From: Candidatus Ruminococcus equi
GTDB taxonomy: Bacteria; Bacillota; Clostridia; Oscillospirales; Acutalibacteraceae
Length of the DNA stretch: 35,544 nucleotides
Assembly: GCA_018065465.1 (NCBI GenBank)
Contig: JAGHTC010000066.1
Span: forward strand, 1-35,544
Direction of reading: 5' to 3'
Positions 7,523 to 17,405 of this stretch are shown here, piece after piece. Within the stretch, counting starts at the first letter, position 1, and every line of letters starts with the position of its first letter. Both the position numbers and the translations under genes were made by a program. The notes under the pieces were generated by a model, which was not told the DNA's origin, searched no databases, and saw only the letters and a program-made list of their open reading frames with translations.

Positions 7523-7862
7523 AACTGGAACAGGCAGTTGCGGGCAATGGGCGAAAGCCCCTGTCCGAGGAAAGTCCGGGCTTCACAGAGCAAAAATAAC
7601 GGCTAACGGCCGCCGGGGGCGACCCTAGGGATAGTGCAACAGAAAATTACCGCCGTATTTATACGGTAAGGATGGAAAGGCGAGGTAAGAGCTCACCGAA
7701 ACTGCGGAGACGCAGTTGTCGTGTAAACCCTATTTGAAGCAACACCGTGGACGGACACAAGGCTTGCTCGGCTGTCCGATGGAGGTGGCGTTGAGCCTTT
7801 GCGGTAACGCAAGGCCAAGATAGATGACTGCCGAATACATAACCCGGCTTACAGTTTCAGTA
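7523..7862 (+). ncRNA. rnpB: RNase P RNA, bacterial class A
   Basis: This is the catalytic RNA that trims tRNA 5' leaders. The P1 helix is closed by ACTGGAAC (7524-7531) and GTTTCAGT (7854-7861). Universally conserved parts are present: GAGGAAAGTCCGGGC (about 7567-7581), ACAGAAAATTACCGCC, AGATAGATGACTGCC, and the 3' strand ACATAACCCGGCTTAC. Length is about 340 nt. A terminator follows immediately. Ends are inferred from the P1 pairing. Confidence 0.97.
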
Positions 7863-7868
7863 GTATAT

Positions 7869-7908
7869 AAAAAAGTCTGTGACGATTTATTTCGCCACAG
7901 ACTTTTTT
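7869..7908. terminator. Bidirectional terminator between rnpB and the convergent rluD-like gene
   Basis: AAAAAAGTCTGTG pairs with CACAGACTTTTTT, with an inner CGA/TCG extension, and both strands end in a T-run. It shares the CTGTGAC core and the downstream TTTTTAGAAAATATAAAT tract with the element at 17176. Confidence 0.88.
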
Positions 7909-7909
7909 A

Positions 7910-7984
7910 GTACCTAGTTTTTAGTTTTTAGAAAATATAAATTTCCAAACCTTAACTCCTAACTCCTCATTCCTAACTCCTCAC
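7910..7984. repeat. Low-complexity intergenic tract with CTAACTCCT phrases
   Basis: First part: TAGTTTTTAGAAAATATAAAT (7925-7945), which recurs at 17226-17245 in the same position after a terminator. Second part: imperfect tandem copies of AACTCCT and CATTCCT (about 7955-7984) running up to the stop of the pseudouridine synthase. No reading frame or RNA gene is visible. Confidence 0.55.
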
Positions 7985-7985
7985 T

Positions 7986-8939
7986 CTATTTTAGTTTTCG
8001 AAAGTCTTTTGCAAAAGGAACATTCTTTACTTCAAAAGTTTTTCCGTTTATGTAGTCAAGAGGGCAGGGGGAAGAAAAATCAAATGTGAGTTTATATGAG
8101 TACAAAGCCTGCCTTTTCATATTGTACTTTGCGTTGAATTTTTTATCACCGTATTTTTCGTCACCGAGCAGGGGATGACCGATATGTGAAAGATGTGCCC
8201 TTATCTGATGAGTTCTTCCCGTATGGAGAGTGACTTCAAGAAGTGACAAATCACCGCTTGTGTCAAGCACCTTGTATTCTGTAATAATTTCCTTTGAATT
8301 TTCAACTTCTTTGTCGTAGATTTTTACCGTGTTTGTTTTTTCATTTTTAGTGTGAAAAGCCGTGATGATATCACTCTTTTTCGGCATTTTGCCTTTTGCG
8401 ATACAAAGATATGTTTTGACGATTTCGCGATTTTTCAGCTTTTCGTTCAGCGTACGAAGTGCCACTGCATTTTTTGCTGCAATAACAATTCCGCCTGTGT
8501 TCCTGTCAATGCGGTTGACAAGTGCAGGAGTAAATGAATTTTCACTTTCGGGGTTATATTCACCTTTTTCATAAAGGTATCTCAACACCCTTTGCACAAG
8601 TGCATCCGAGCCATAAGATGAATCCTGATGTACGATAACGCCAACCTTTTTGTTAATCAGCATAAGGTTTTCATCTTCATACAGTATGTTGAGTTCTTTG
8701 CTTGCTTTTTGAAAGTCGTAGTTTTTCTTTTCGTTGAAGAACTCGTCTTTTATGTAAAATGTCAGTATATCGCCGTCAGAAAGAAAGGTTTCGGGAGTAG
8801 TCTTTTTGCCGTTTAATTTGATGTATTTTGTACGAATGTATTTGTACATCAACGATTTCGGCATCGTTTTAAATTTCTTTGAAAGAAATTTATCCAACCT
8901 TTGTCCCGAGTCGTTTTTTTCGATTTTGATTTCACGCAT
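7986..8939 (-). CDS. RluA-family 23S rRNA pseudouridine synthase (RluC/RluD-like)
   Basis: The enzyme isomerises specific uridines in structured RNA, most likely 23S rRNA, to pseudouridine. The 317 residues hold an N-terminal S4 RNA-binding domain (about 12-60) and the RluA catalytic domain. Its key motif is VNRIDRNTGG with catalytic D145; the usual H-R-L-D reads N-R-I-D here, a variant known in Firmicutes paralogues. The second family signature HTGRTHQIRAHLSHIGHPLLGDEKYG is intact (R and Q of GRTHQIR). The ATG at 8939 follows GGTGAT. It has its own promoter and faces rnpB through a shared terminator. RluC- versus RluD-type specificity cannot be settled from motifs. Confidence 0.92.
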   Translation of the reverse strand: MREIKIEKNDSGQRLDKFLSKKFKTMPKSLMYKYIRTKYIKLNGKKTTPETFLSDGDILTFYIKDEFFNEKKNYDFQKASKELNILYEDENLMLINKKVGVIVHQDSSYGSDALVQRVLRYLYEKGEYNPESENSFTPALVNRIDRNTGGIVIAAKNAVALRTLNEKLKNREIVKTYLCIAKGKMPKKSDIITAFHTKNEKTNTVKIYDKEVENSKEIITEYKVLDTSGDLSLLEVTLHTGRTHQIRAHLSHIGHPLLGDEKYGDKKFNAKYNMKRQALYSYKLTFDFSSPCPLDYINGKTFEVKNVPFAKDFRKLK

Positions 8940-8954
8940 AAAATCACCGTCTTG

Positions 8955-8983
8955 ATTATACCAACAATATCGGCAATTATCAA
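8955..8983 (-). promoter_or_regulatory. Promoter of the pseudouridine synthase gene
   Basis: On the minus strand TTGATA (8978-8983), 17 bases, TATAAT (8955-8960), with TGG before the -10. It is back to back with the promoter at 8989-9017, so the two divergent units share a control region of about 60 bases. Confidence 0.78.
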
Positions 8984-8988
8984 CTTTT

Positions 8989-9017
8989 TTGTCACTAATA
9001 TCTTTTTTCGGTATAGT
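8989..9017 (+). promoter_or_regulatory. Promoter of the small-protein/spoVM unit
   Basis: TTGTCA (8989-8994), a 17-base spacer and TATAGT (9012-9017) fit sigma-A. In Bacillus spoVM is under mother-cell sigma-E; a sigma-E element cannot be excluded by eye, since the region also offers ATA-rich -35-like sequence. Confidence 0.6.
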
Positions 9018-9035
9018 ATGATAAGGGTGATAATT

Positions 9036-9176
9036 ATGAATAACTGTCGTTTCAACTGCAAAACCCCGCTTGCATTTGGAGTAGGGCTGTTAGTGTCGGC
9101 AATTTTACCGAAAAACCTTGTATGTGTGATAGCGGCAGTGACGCTTGTTATCACTTGCATAAGTTGCAGGAGGTAG
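9036..9176 (+). CDS. 46-residue membrane protein of unknown function, upstream of spoVM
   Basis: The product starts MNNCRFNCKTPLAFGVG and has one or two hydrophobic stretches (about 12-24 and 28-43), four cysteines in total (C4, C8, C30, C41 or nearby) and ends in CRR. The ATG at 9036 follows AAGGGTGAT at good spacing; the frame is open further upstream but that would place the promoter inside the gene. The stop is four bases before spoVM, and the last two arginine codons AGG AGG are the spoVM ribosome binding site, so the genes are almost certainly co-transcribed and translationally coupled. Similar small proteins next to SpoVM in other Clostridia are a recollection I cannot verify. A sporulation role is inference from context. 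Confidence 0.75.
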   Translation: MNNCRFNCKTPLAFGVGLLVSAILPKNLVCVIAAVTLVITCISCRR

Positions 9177-9179
9177 CGT

Positions 9180-9272
9180 ATGAAGGTTGTACTTATCGAG
9201 AAGCCGAAAGTGTTGTCATTCATACTGAGAATGATATACGGGATAAAAAAAGAAAAGGAACCTCAAACATAA
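9180..9272 (+). CDS. spoVM: SpoVM, amphipathic peptide anchoring the spore coat
   Basis: SpoVM is a tiny amphipathic helix that binds the convex forespore membrane and recruits the coat ATPase SpoIVA. The 30-residue product begins MKVVLIEKPKVLSFILRMIY and aligns without gaps to the 26-residue Bacillus protein, sharing M1, K2, I6, P9, K10, L12, I15, R17 and G21. P9, important for curvature sensing in Bacillus, is kept, and the tail is basic and charged (IKKEKEPQT). A perfect AGGAGG lies 6 bases before the ATG. The gene is short enough to be missed by standard gene finders. A longer overlapping frame in this stretch has no ribosome binding site or recognisable domain. Confidence 0.92.
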   Translation: MKVVLIEKPKVLSFILRMIYGIKKEKEPQT

Positions 9273-9276
9273 TATC

Positions 9277-10884
<1,608 letters not shown>

Positions 10885-10913
10885 ACAAAACTTAACATCA
10901 CTAAAAATAATTA

Positions 10914-10952
10914 CAAAAAATTAACCGTCAGTTTGGCGGTTAATTTCTTTTT
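10914..10952 (+). terminator. Terminator after eno
   Basis: AATTAACCGTCA pairs with TGGCGGTTAATT (one G-T pair) around GTT, followed by TCTTTTT. It is 35 bases after the eno stop. Confidence 0.85.
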
Positions 10953-10957
10953 GGGAA

Positions 10958-10992
10958 TTAAATTTGCAGATTAAATATGCTATTATTATATT
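10958..10992 (+). promoter_or_regulatory. Candidate promoter of the pullulanase pair
   Basis: Two overlapping options: TTGCAG (10964-10969) with TATATT (10987-10992) at 17 bases, or an extended -10 TGC-TATTAT (TATTAT at 10981-10986). Either lies 30-45 bases before the pullulanase start. No catabolite-repression site or other operator was recognised. Confidence 0.5.
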
Positions 10993-11023
10993 GAGTTAAA
11001 ATATGGATGTCGGAGGTGCCGTT

Positions 11024-13960
11024 TTGCTGAAAAAATATCTTGTTTCAGGCGTTCTGTGTTTGAGTCTTGTTCTGTCTTCAACAGTTATCTGTTTTGGTAC
11101 AGATACAACCGAAAAAGAGTCAACTCAAACTCCCACACAGCCTGCACAATCAGTTTCAACAAAGGAGACAACTCCTGCTATGGCAAAAAATTATAAAGAT
11201 TATCTGAAAAAACTTGAAAATACATATTACAAGGGCAACCTCGGTGCAACCTATTCCGAGGATGAAACCACATTCAAACTGTGGTCGCCTGTTGCATTGG
11301 ATGTAAAAGTCTGCATTTTCAGAACAGGCACCGACGAAGAAGAGGGCGCGTCTATGCTCTCAAAAAATAAGATGAAATATTCCGAGGAATACGGCACTTG
11401 GTATCTTACTTTGCAGGGCAATTACAAAAATATGTACTATACATACGAAGTAACCGTCAACGGAAAAACAAATATGATTGTTGACCCTTATGCAAAGGCA
11501 GTAGGAGCAAACGGTGACAGAGGTATGGTTGTCGATTTGAAAGATACAAACCCCGAGGGTTGGTCAAACGATAATTTCAACCGCGTGAATACAGCAAGTG
11601 AGGCTGTTGTATGGGAAATTTCCGTTCGTGATTTTTCCGCATCCGAAAGTAGCGGCGTTTCCGAGAAAAATCGCGGAAAGTTTATGGCTTTTTGCGAAAA
11701 CGGTACTACCGTAAATGCGTCTGAAGACACCTTGCCGTCTTGCGTAAGTTATCTTAAAGCACTCGGCGTGAATTATGTTCAAATAAATCCGTTCTACGAT
11801 TTTGCTTCCATTGATGAAACAGCCGATTTATCCGAACAGTATAACTGGGGCTATGACCCGAAAAACTACAATGTCCCCGAGGGCTCGTATTCTTCAAACC
11901 CCTATGACGGAAAAACAAGAATTTTTGAATGTAAATCTATGATACAGGCTTTGCACAAAGCCGGTATCGGCGTAATTATGGATGTAGTTTATAACCATAC
12001 TTACGAAAGTGAAAATTCGTGGTTTAACCTTGCCGTTCCCGATTATTATTACAGAATAGGCGAAAACGGTGAGTGGTCAAACGGCTCAGGCTGCGGTAAC
12101 GATACAGCAAGTGAGCGCATTATGTTTCGCGAATTTATGAAAAATTCTGTCTGCTACTGGGCAGAAGAGTATCACATCGACGGTTTCCGTTTCGACCTTA
12201 TGGGACTTCACGATGTTGACACAATGAACTATATCCGCACTGAACTTGACAAACTCGAAAACGGAGAAAAAATCTTGATGTACGGCGAAGCGTGGAATAT
12301 GGAAACAAAGGCAGACCCGTCTGTACTTCTTGCAAATCAGGATAATCTCTACAAACTTTCAAAGCGTATCGGTGCGTTTAACGACACTACCCGTGATGCA
12401 ATAAAAGGAAATGTTTTCAACGAAGCGGAAAAAGGCTTTATTCAAAACGGCTCATCAAAAGCAGGTATAAGAAAGGGAATAGAAGGTCAGACTTCGACAG
12501 GATGGGCAAGTGAGGCATCCCAATGCGTCAACTATTCATCCTGTCACGATAATCTCACTTTGTACGACAAACTCGTCAAAACAGAAATCAAAAAGAACGA
12601 CAAATTCAGAATAAGGGACGAAAACCTTGTTTCAATGAACAAACTTGCCGGTGCAATAATCCTCACTTCTCAGGGAATGCCGTTTATGCTTGCCGGCGAA
12701 GAAATGGGGCGTTCAAAAGGCGGCGACGAAAATTCCTATAAATCATCTGTTGAGGAAAATCAGATTGACTGGAATATTATGAACCAGTATGCCGAAGTCG
12801 TCGATTATTACCGCGGTCTTATATATATACGCAAGAATGTCGATTTGTTCACCCAGACAAAAGACGATTATTCAAAAGACATCGAGTATCTTGACGCACC
12901 CGACGGCACAATTGCTTACACAATAAAGGGCGAAGGAAAAGTCAAGAAAGCCACAGTAATTCTAAACGGCAGTAACAAAAGTGTTGATGTATCTATCGAC
13001 AAAGACACCGTATGGGTACAACTTGCCGATGAGAAAATAGCAGGGCTTATGGCACTGAAATATATCGACAACGGCAAAGTTACAGTAGGAAAATCTTCTT
13101 GTGCAATCTTGATTGACCAAAGTAGTTATGATTCTTTTGAAGAAAAATGGGACAAGTGCTATGTCTATGTAAAATATAAAGATTCTTCAACAAATTCGAT
13201 TTTTTATGAACAGATTCTCAACGGCAAAGAAGGCGAGAGTTACTCTGTAACAACGCCTGAAAATGTACTGTTTAATTATAATGTAAGCACCTCAACAGGT
13301 AAAACAAAAGGAACATTTTCCAAAGAACCTGCCGAAGTGATAATCAACTGCAAACACTACTCGGGAAATTTCTCAAAGGTCGTTTTCAAATATGTTGACG
13401 AATATGATGACGAAATTTCCAATTCCATAGTAATGCGAAACCGTACCGGACAGCAGTATTTTACCCCAGCGATAGCCTCTGTAAAAGGCTATAACCTTGA
13501 ACTCGACAAGCTGCCCGAAAACGGTGCAGGAAAATATACCAACGAAGATATCGAAGTTGTGTATAGATTCAAATCAATCCCCGTATCAACAGAAGAAGAC
13601 CCTAATGCTCCCGCAACTACCGATACCAAAATGACTTGCAGAGCAAATGTCATTTATATGGGCAACAACGGTGAAATTCTTGATACAAAATCTTATCTCG
13701 GTACAGATGGCGACAAAGTCGAGATTAACTATCTTGATTTTGACGGATATGAGTATCAGTCAATGTCAAACGACAATGCCGTTTTCTCCGATGTGGAAAG
13801 TAACATAGTGCTGAATTACAGCAAAAAGACGCTGGTTCTCCCGATAATTGCGGGCTCAGTTGTCTGTGTTGCTATTATTGCAGGTATTATCTTTGCCATT
13901 ATTGCGGCATCTTCCAAAAAGCGCAGGAAGATGGACAATTTAATGATAGATGATAAATAA
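11024..13960 (+). CDS. pulA: Secreted, membrane-anchored type I pullulanase (GH13)
   Basis: The enzyme cleaves alpha-1,6 branch bonds in pullulan and starch. In this 978-residue form a signal peptide (about 1-26) is followed by a Thr/Gln-rich linker, an N-terminal CBM48-type domain (about 75-170), and the GH13 barrel with the pullulanase signature YNWGYDP (273-279), VVYNHT, the nucleophile D391 (FRFDLMG), the acid/base E422 (YGEAW) and D509 (SCHDN). The C-terminal part has three MucBP-like beta modules (about 690-930), then a transmembrane helix (about 936-962) and a KKRRK stop-transfer, so it stays on the cell surface. TTG 11024 is chosen because GGAGGTG lies 5 bases before it; an ATG 21 bases upstream has no ribosome binding site. 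It is 31 bases ahead of a second pullulanase. Confidence 0.93.
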   Translation: MLKKYLVSGVLCLSLVLSSTVICFGTDTTEKESTQTPTQPAQSVSTKETTPAMAKNYKDYLKKLENTYYKGNLGATYSEDETTFKLWSPVALDVKVCIFRTGTDEEEGASMLSKNKMKYSEEYGTWYLTLQGNYKNMYYTYEVTVNGKTNMIVDPYAKAVGANGDRGMVVDLKDTNPEGWSNDNFNRVNTASEAVVWEISVRDFSASESSGVSEKNRGKFMAFCENGTTVNASEDTLPSCVSYLKALGVNYVQINPFYDFASIDETADLSEQYNWGYDPKNYNVPEGSYSSNPYDGKTRIFECKSMIQALHKAGIGVIMDVVYNHTYESENSWFNLAVPDYYYRIGENGEWSNGSGCGNDTASERIMFREFMKNSVCYWAEEYHIDGFRFDLMGLHDVDTMNYIRTELDKLENGEKILMYGEAWNMETKADPSVLLANQDNLYKLSKRIGAFNDTTRDAIKGNVFNEAEKGFIQNGSSKAGIRKGIEGQTSTGWASEASQCVNYSSCHDNLTLYDKLVKTEIKKNDKFRIRDENLVSMNKLAGAIILTSQGMPFMLAGEEMGRSKGGDENSYKSSVEENQIDWNIMNQYAEVVDYYRGLIYIRKNVDLFTQTKDDYSKDIEYLDAPDGTIAYTIKGEGKVKKATVILNGSNKSVDVSIDKDTVWVQLADEKIAGLMALKYIDNGKVTVGKSSCAILIDQSSYDSFEEKWDKCYVYVKYKDSSTNSIFYEQILNGKEGESYSVTTPENVLFNYNVSTSTGKTKGTFSKEPAEVIINCKHYSGNFSKVVFKYVDEYDDEISNSIVMRNRTGQQYFTPAIASVKGYNLELDKLPENGAGKYTNEDIEVVYRFKSIPVSTEEDPNAPATTDTKMTCRANVIYMGNNGEILDTKSYLGTDGDKVEINYLDFDGYEYQSMSNDNAVFSDVESNIVLNYSKKTLVLPIIAGSVVCVAIIAGIIFAIIAASSKKRRKMDNLMIDDK

Positions 13961-13991
13961 TAAATAAATATCATAAATAAGGAGGATTTTT

Positions 13992-16900
13992 ATGAATTTA
14001 TCAAAAAAAGTAATTGCAGTATTGCTGACACTTGTGATGGTTATCTCTATGATGTCCGTTGCTGTCATAAGTTCATCTGCTGCAGACAACCCCTATTCTG
14101 TTGCCGCTATGGCACTCGATGACGAGTACGCCTATGACGGTACATTAGGTGCAATTTACTCGAAAGATTCCACTACTTTCAAGTTGTGGGCACCTACTGC
14201 CAAATCGGTAAAAGTCAATCTATTTGCCACCGGTAGCGATGACGAAGAGGGAGCAAAAGACCTTGGTACCTATGATATGTCAAAAGAGATTAAGGACGAG
14301 AAGTTCACAGGTGCTTGGGAAGTAACAGTAAAAGGTGACTTGGAAGGCGTATACTACACCTACTCAACAAATGTCCCGAGAACAATTCTCGCAGAAGATT
14401 ATGTTGACAGAGAAGCACAGGATGTCTATTCCTATGCTGTCGGCGTAAACGGTGACAGAAGTATGGTTGTTGACCTTTCAAAAACCGACCCGAAAGACTT
14501 CGACAAAGATACTCATATCTATGTTGACAAACAGACCGATGCAATTGTATGGGAAGTACAGGTCAAAGACTTTTCCTATGACGAAAACTCCGGTGTAAGT
14601 GACAAGAACAGAGGCAAATTCCTTGCGTTCACCGAAACGGGCACAACCTTAAACGGCGAGGGTGAACTTTCTACTTGTATTGACTATTTGAAAGGCCTCG
14701 GCATTACCCATGTTCAGATTAACCCGTTCTATGATTTTGCAACAATCGACGAAGCAAAAGACGACGGTACAGAGTTTAACTGGGGCTACGACCCGAAGAA
14801 CTACGGCGTTCCCGAAGGTTCATATTCAACCAACCCCTACGACGGCAAAGTTCGTATCAACGAATGTAAACAGATGATTCAGGCTTTGCACGAAGCAGGC
14901 ATCGGCGTAATTATGGACGTTGTATATAACCATACATATTCCGTAGACTCCTGTTTCAACTATGCAGTACCGAACTACTATTACAGAATGACCGCTATGG
15001 GTACATATTCACAGCAATCAGGTTGCGGTAATGATACAGCATCCGAGCGTTATATGTATCGTAGATATATGCGCGATATGCTCAAATATTGGGTAGACGA
15101 ATACCATGTAGACGGTTTCCGTTTTGACCTTATGGGCGTTCACGATGTCGAAACAATGAATCTTATCCGTGAAGATATGGACAAGATTGACCCGCGTATT
15201 ATTATGTACGGTGAGGGTTGGGCAGGCTCAACAGTTATCGACCCCGAAACCTGCTCGGGTACTCCCACAATGACTTGTACACAGCCAAACGCTGCTTATG
15301 TATCTGACAGAATCGGTTTCTTCAACGATCAGATTCGTGACGGTATCAAAGCAGGCGTATTCGACGGCGCAACAGCCGCAGGCTTTGTATCGGGTACTAT
15401 TACATCGGCACCTTATGTTTCATACGGTATCAGAGCACAAACATTCGGCAAAGCATCCACATGGCATGCTAAACAACCGACACAGTGCGTAACCTATGCA
15501 TCTTGCCACGATAATATGACATTGTACGATAAACTTGTTGCTATCAACCACGGCACAGGCGCAGACTATCGCTTAAGATACAACGACGCTATCGCACAGA
15601 ACAAACTTTCCGGTGCTATCATCAATACTGCACAGGGTATTGACTTTATGCTTGCCGGCGAAGAAATGGGACGTTCTAAAGACGGTGACGAAAACTCCTA
15701 CAAGTCAGCTGCAACCGAGAATATGATTGACTGGAGTTTGCTTGAAACAAATGCAGACCTCGTATCATATTACAAGGGCTTGATTGAACTGAGAAAATCT
15801 TTCACTCCGTTCAACGCAAATATCCGTGACGTATCAACTGACGAAAATCCGCAGGACGACAGCTATGCATATCATTTTGCAACATCCGTTTCTTCTGCTA
15901 ACCAAATGATAGCGTTCACTATTGACAACGATAATGAGGGCGAATGGAACAAGGTAGCCGTTGTATTCAACGGACAGAAGACAGCAAAAACATTCAAATT
16001 CTCAACATCTGTTGACCCCACAATATCCGAAGATACAGAGTGGGTAGTAATCGCAAACGATAAGCAGGCAGGCATTACAAAACTCTCCGAGTTCAAGGGA
16101 CTCACATTCTCAGTCCCCGCTTCATCAGCAGTTATCGCTGTTGAAAAATCAACATTCGAAGAAGCAAACCTTCCTTCCCGTTTCTCAAAGGTAATCGTTA
16201 ATAATATCGATGAAGAAACAAAGAATGTTATCTCTTCAAATGTTATTTTAGGCGACACAGGAACAGGCTATAAAGTATCTTACGATACTTCCGTTCCGCT
16301 TAAGTACGAGTATGATTACTGCGAAGGCAAAGAAGCAGGAACATTTACAAAAGAAGATACAACAGTAAATTACTACTTCAAGAAGTTTGTTCCGACTTCA
16401 TTTACTGCACCTTACGGTGATGTTGACAACGACGGCAGCGTTAATATCGTAGATGCAACTATGGTACAGAAATGGCTTGCAAAACTTATCACTCTTGATG
16501 AAGAACACATCAAACGCGGTGACTATGACTACAATGAAAAGACCGAAATCGTAGACTGTACATTGCTCCAGCGTTACCTTGCAAAATACGATGTCAGCGT
16601 TTATACAATAACATCAAATTATATCGGCGTTGACGACGAGGGCAAGGAAAAGAAACTTGCATCTCCGTCAGTCAGAGAGGGAAGACTCGGCACAGAGTAC
16701 AAGACAGAAGGCGTAAAAGTTGCTTACTATGTACTCAAAGAAACACCCCAAAATGCAACCGGTATCGTTACAGGTAATATAGTAGTAAACTACTACTATA
16801 AATACGAGGTTTCTTCACCCGTTATCCATGTAAAACACAGCGGTGAACTCACATGGGCACCGACACTTTGGGCATGGGCTTATGACGATGCAGGTACAGC

Positions 16901-17165
16901 AATCAACTGTTACGAAAGCTGGCCGGGACTCGATGTTACAAAAGTTGATGAAGACGGTTGGTTTACAACAACATTCCCAATCCCCGGCGGACTTGATTAC
17001 TACATCATTCTGTCAAAGGGTGGCTCACCCCAGACAATGGACTACGGTCCCATCTCATACGATACATACCCCGAAATTTGGGTAGTAATCGATGATACAA
17101 AATGTAATGTAAACAAAGGCGATTGGCTGACATATTATAACTACAATCCCGACAAAGCAAACTGA
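13992..17165 (+). CDS. pulA: Secreted type I pullulanase with dockerin and starch-binding module
   Basis: A 1057-residue debranching enzyme. A signal peptide (about 1-31, ending SSSAA) is followed by a CBM48-type domain, then the GH13 barrel with FNWGYDP (262-268), nucleophile D379 (FRFDLMG), acid/base E408 (YGEGW) and D507 (SCHDN). The C-terminal region has a MucBP-like module, a dockerin (about 809-868) whose first Ca2+ loop DVDNDGSVNIVD is canonical while the second (DYDYNEKTEIVD) lacks the usual glycine, another MucBP-like module, and a terminal domain (about 944-1050) with WAWAYDD and WPG motifs resembling CBM26. The dockerin implies docking to a cohesin scaffold, as in the R. bromii amylosome. 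No cohesin is in the window. The ribosome binding site AAGGAGG is strong and a terminator follows, so it forms an operon with the anchored pullulanase. Confidence 0.94.
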   Translation: MNLSKKVIAVLLTLVMVISMMSVAVISSSAADNPYSVAAMALDDEYAYDGTLGAIYSKDSTTFKLWAPTAKSVKVNLFATGSDDEEGAKDLGTYDMSKEIKDEKFTGAWEVTVKGDLEGVYYTYSTNVPRTILAEDYVDREAQDVYSYAVGVNGDRSMVVDLSKTDPKDFDKDTHIYVDKQTDAIVWEVQVKDFSYDENSGVSDKNRGKFLAFTETGTTLNGEGELSTCIDYLKGLGITHVQINPFYDFATIDEAKDDGTEFNWGYDPKNYGVPEGSYSTNPYDGKVRINECKQMIQALHEAGIGVIMDVVYNHTYSVDSCFNYAVPNYYYRMTAMGTYSQQSGCGNDTASERYMYRRYMRDMLKYWVDEYHVDGFRFDLMGVHDVETMNLIREDMDKIDPRIIMYGEGWAGSTVIDPETCSGTPTMTCTQPNAAYVSDRIGFFNDQIRDGIKAGVFDGATAAGFVSGTITSAPYVSYGIRAQTFGKASTWHAKQPTQCVTYASCHDNMTLYDKLVAINHGTGADYRLRYNDAIAQNKLSGAIINTAQGIDFMLAGEEMGRSKDGDENSYKSAATENMIDWSLLETNADLVSYYKGLIELRKSFTPFNANIRDVSTDENPQDDSYAYHFATSVSSANQMIAFTIDNDNEGEWNKVAVVFNGQKTAKTFKFSTSVDPTISEDTEWVVIANDKQAGITKLSEFKGLTFSVPASSAVIAVEKSTFEEANLPSRFSKVIVNNIDEETKNVISSNVILGDTGTGYKVSYDTSVPLKYEYDYCEGKEAGTFTKEDTTVNYYFKKFVPTSFTAPYGDVDNDGSVNIVDATMVQKWLAKLITLDEEHIKRGDYDYNEKTEIVDCTLLQRYLAKYDVSVYTITSNYIGVDDEGKEKKLASPSVREGRLGTEYKTEGVKVAYYVLKETPQNATGIVTGNIVVNYYYKYEVSSPVIHVKHSGELTWAPTLWAWAYDDAGTAINCYESWPGLDVTKVDEDGWFTTTFPIPGGLDYYIILSKGGSPQTMDYGPISYDTYPEIWVVIDDTKCNVNKGDWLTYYNYNPDKAN

Positions 17166-17175
17166 TAATTAAAGA

Positions 17176-17215
17176 AAAAGTGCTGTGACGATTTTTCGTC
17201 ACAGCACTTTTAGTA
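17176..17215. terminator. Terminator after the pullulanase pair
   Basis: A perfect 16-base stem, AAAAGTGCTGTGACGA with TCGTCACAGCACTTTT, around TTTT. It is symmetrical enough to work from both sides, which suits the convergent GH13 gene. The core CTGTGACGA matches the terminator at 7869-7908. Confidence 0.9.
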
Positions 17216-17256
17216 TTTAGTGTTTAGTTTTTAGAAAATATAAATCAACAACCTTG

Positions 17257-17311
17257 TAGCCTCCCATTGTGAGGGGAGGTGGCAAGCCGTTAGGCTTGAC
17301 GGAGGGGTAGT
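17257..17311 (+). repeat. REP-like double-hairpin repeat, copy 1
   Basis: Starts TAGCCTCCC and ends GGAGGGGTAGT. First hairpin pairs CCTCCC with GGGGAGG; second pairs CAAGCC with GGCTTG. Other copies at 19641-19697 and 20871-20925 have the same orientation and architecture. Not coding. Confidence 0.8.
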
Positions 17312-17338
17312 TTATTTAAGCGTTAAGAGTTAAACAGT

Positions 17339-17405
17339 AAAATGATAAATCAAAAATGCGAAGCATTTTCCCGAAATTTTCAATTATCAATTGTCAATTA
17401 TCAAT
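17339..17405. repeat. Dispersed intergenic hairpin repeat, copy 2, with ATTGTCAATTATC tract
   Basis: 17339-17372 matches the element at 3936-3970 (ATAAATCAAAAAT, hairpin AAAATGC-GAA-GCATTTT, CCC). It continues into alternating CAATTATCAATTGTCAATT phrases (17380-17405). The tract overlaps the end of the convergent GH13 gene and supplies its stop codon. Confidence 0.55.

Noticed and set aside
8901-9035. Extended N-terminus for the 46-residue protein
   Set aside because: It would cover both divergent promoters and the start of the pseudouridine synthase; AAGGGTGAT before ATG 9036 decides the start.
11003-11023. ATG 11003 as start of the first pullulanase
   Set aside because: No ribosome binding site precedes it, whereas GGAGGTG lies 5 bases before TTG 11024, which also gives a normal signal peptide.
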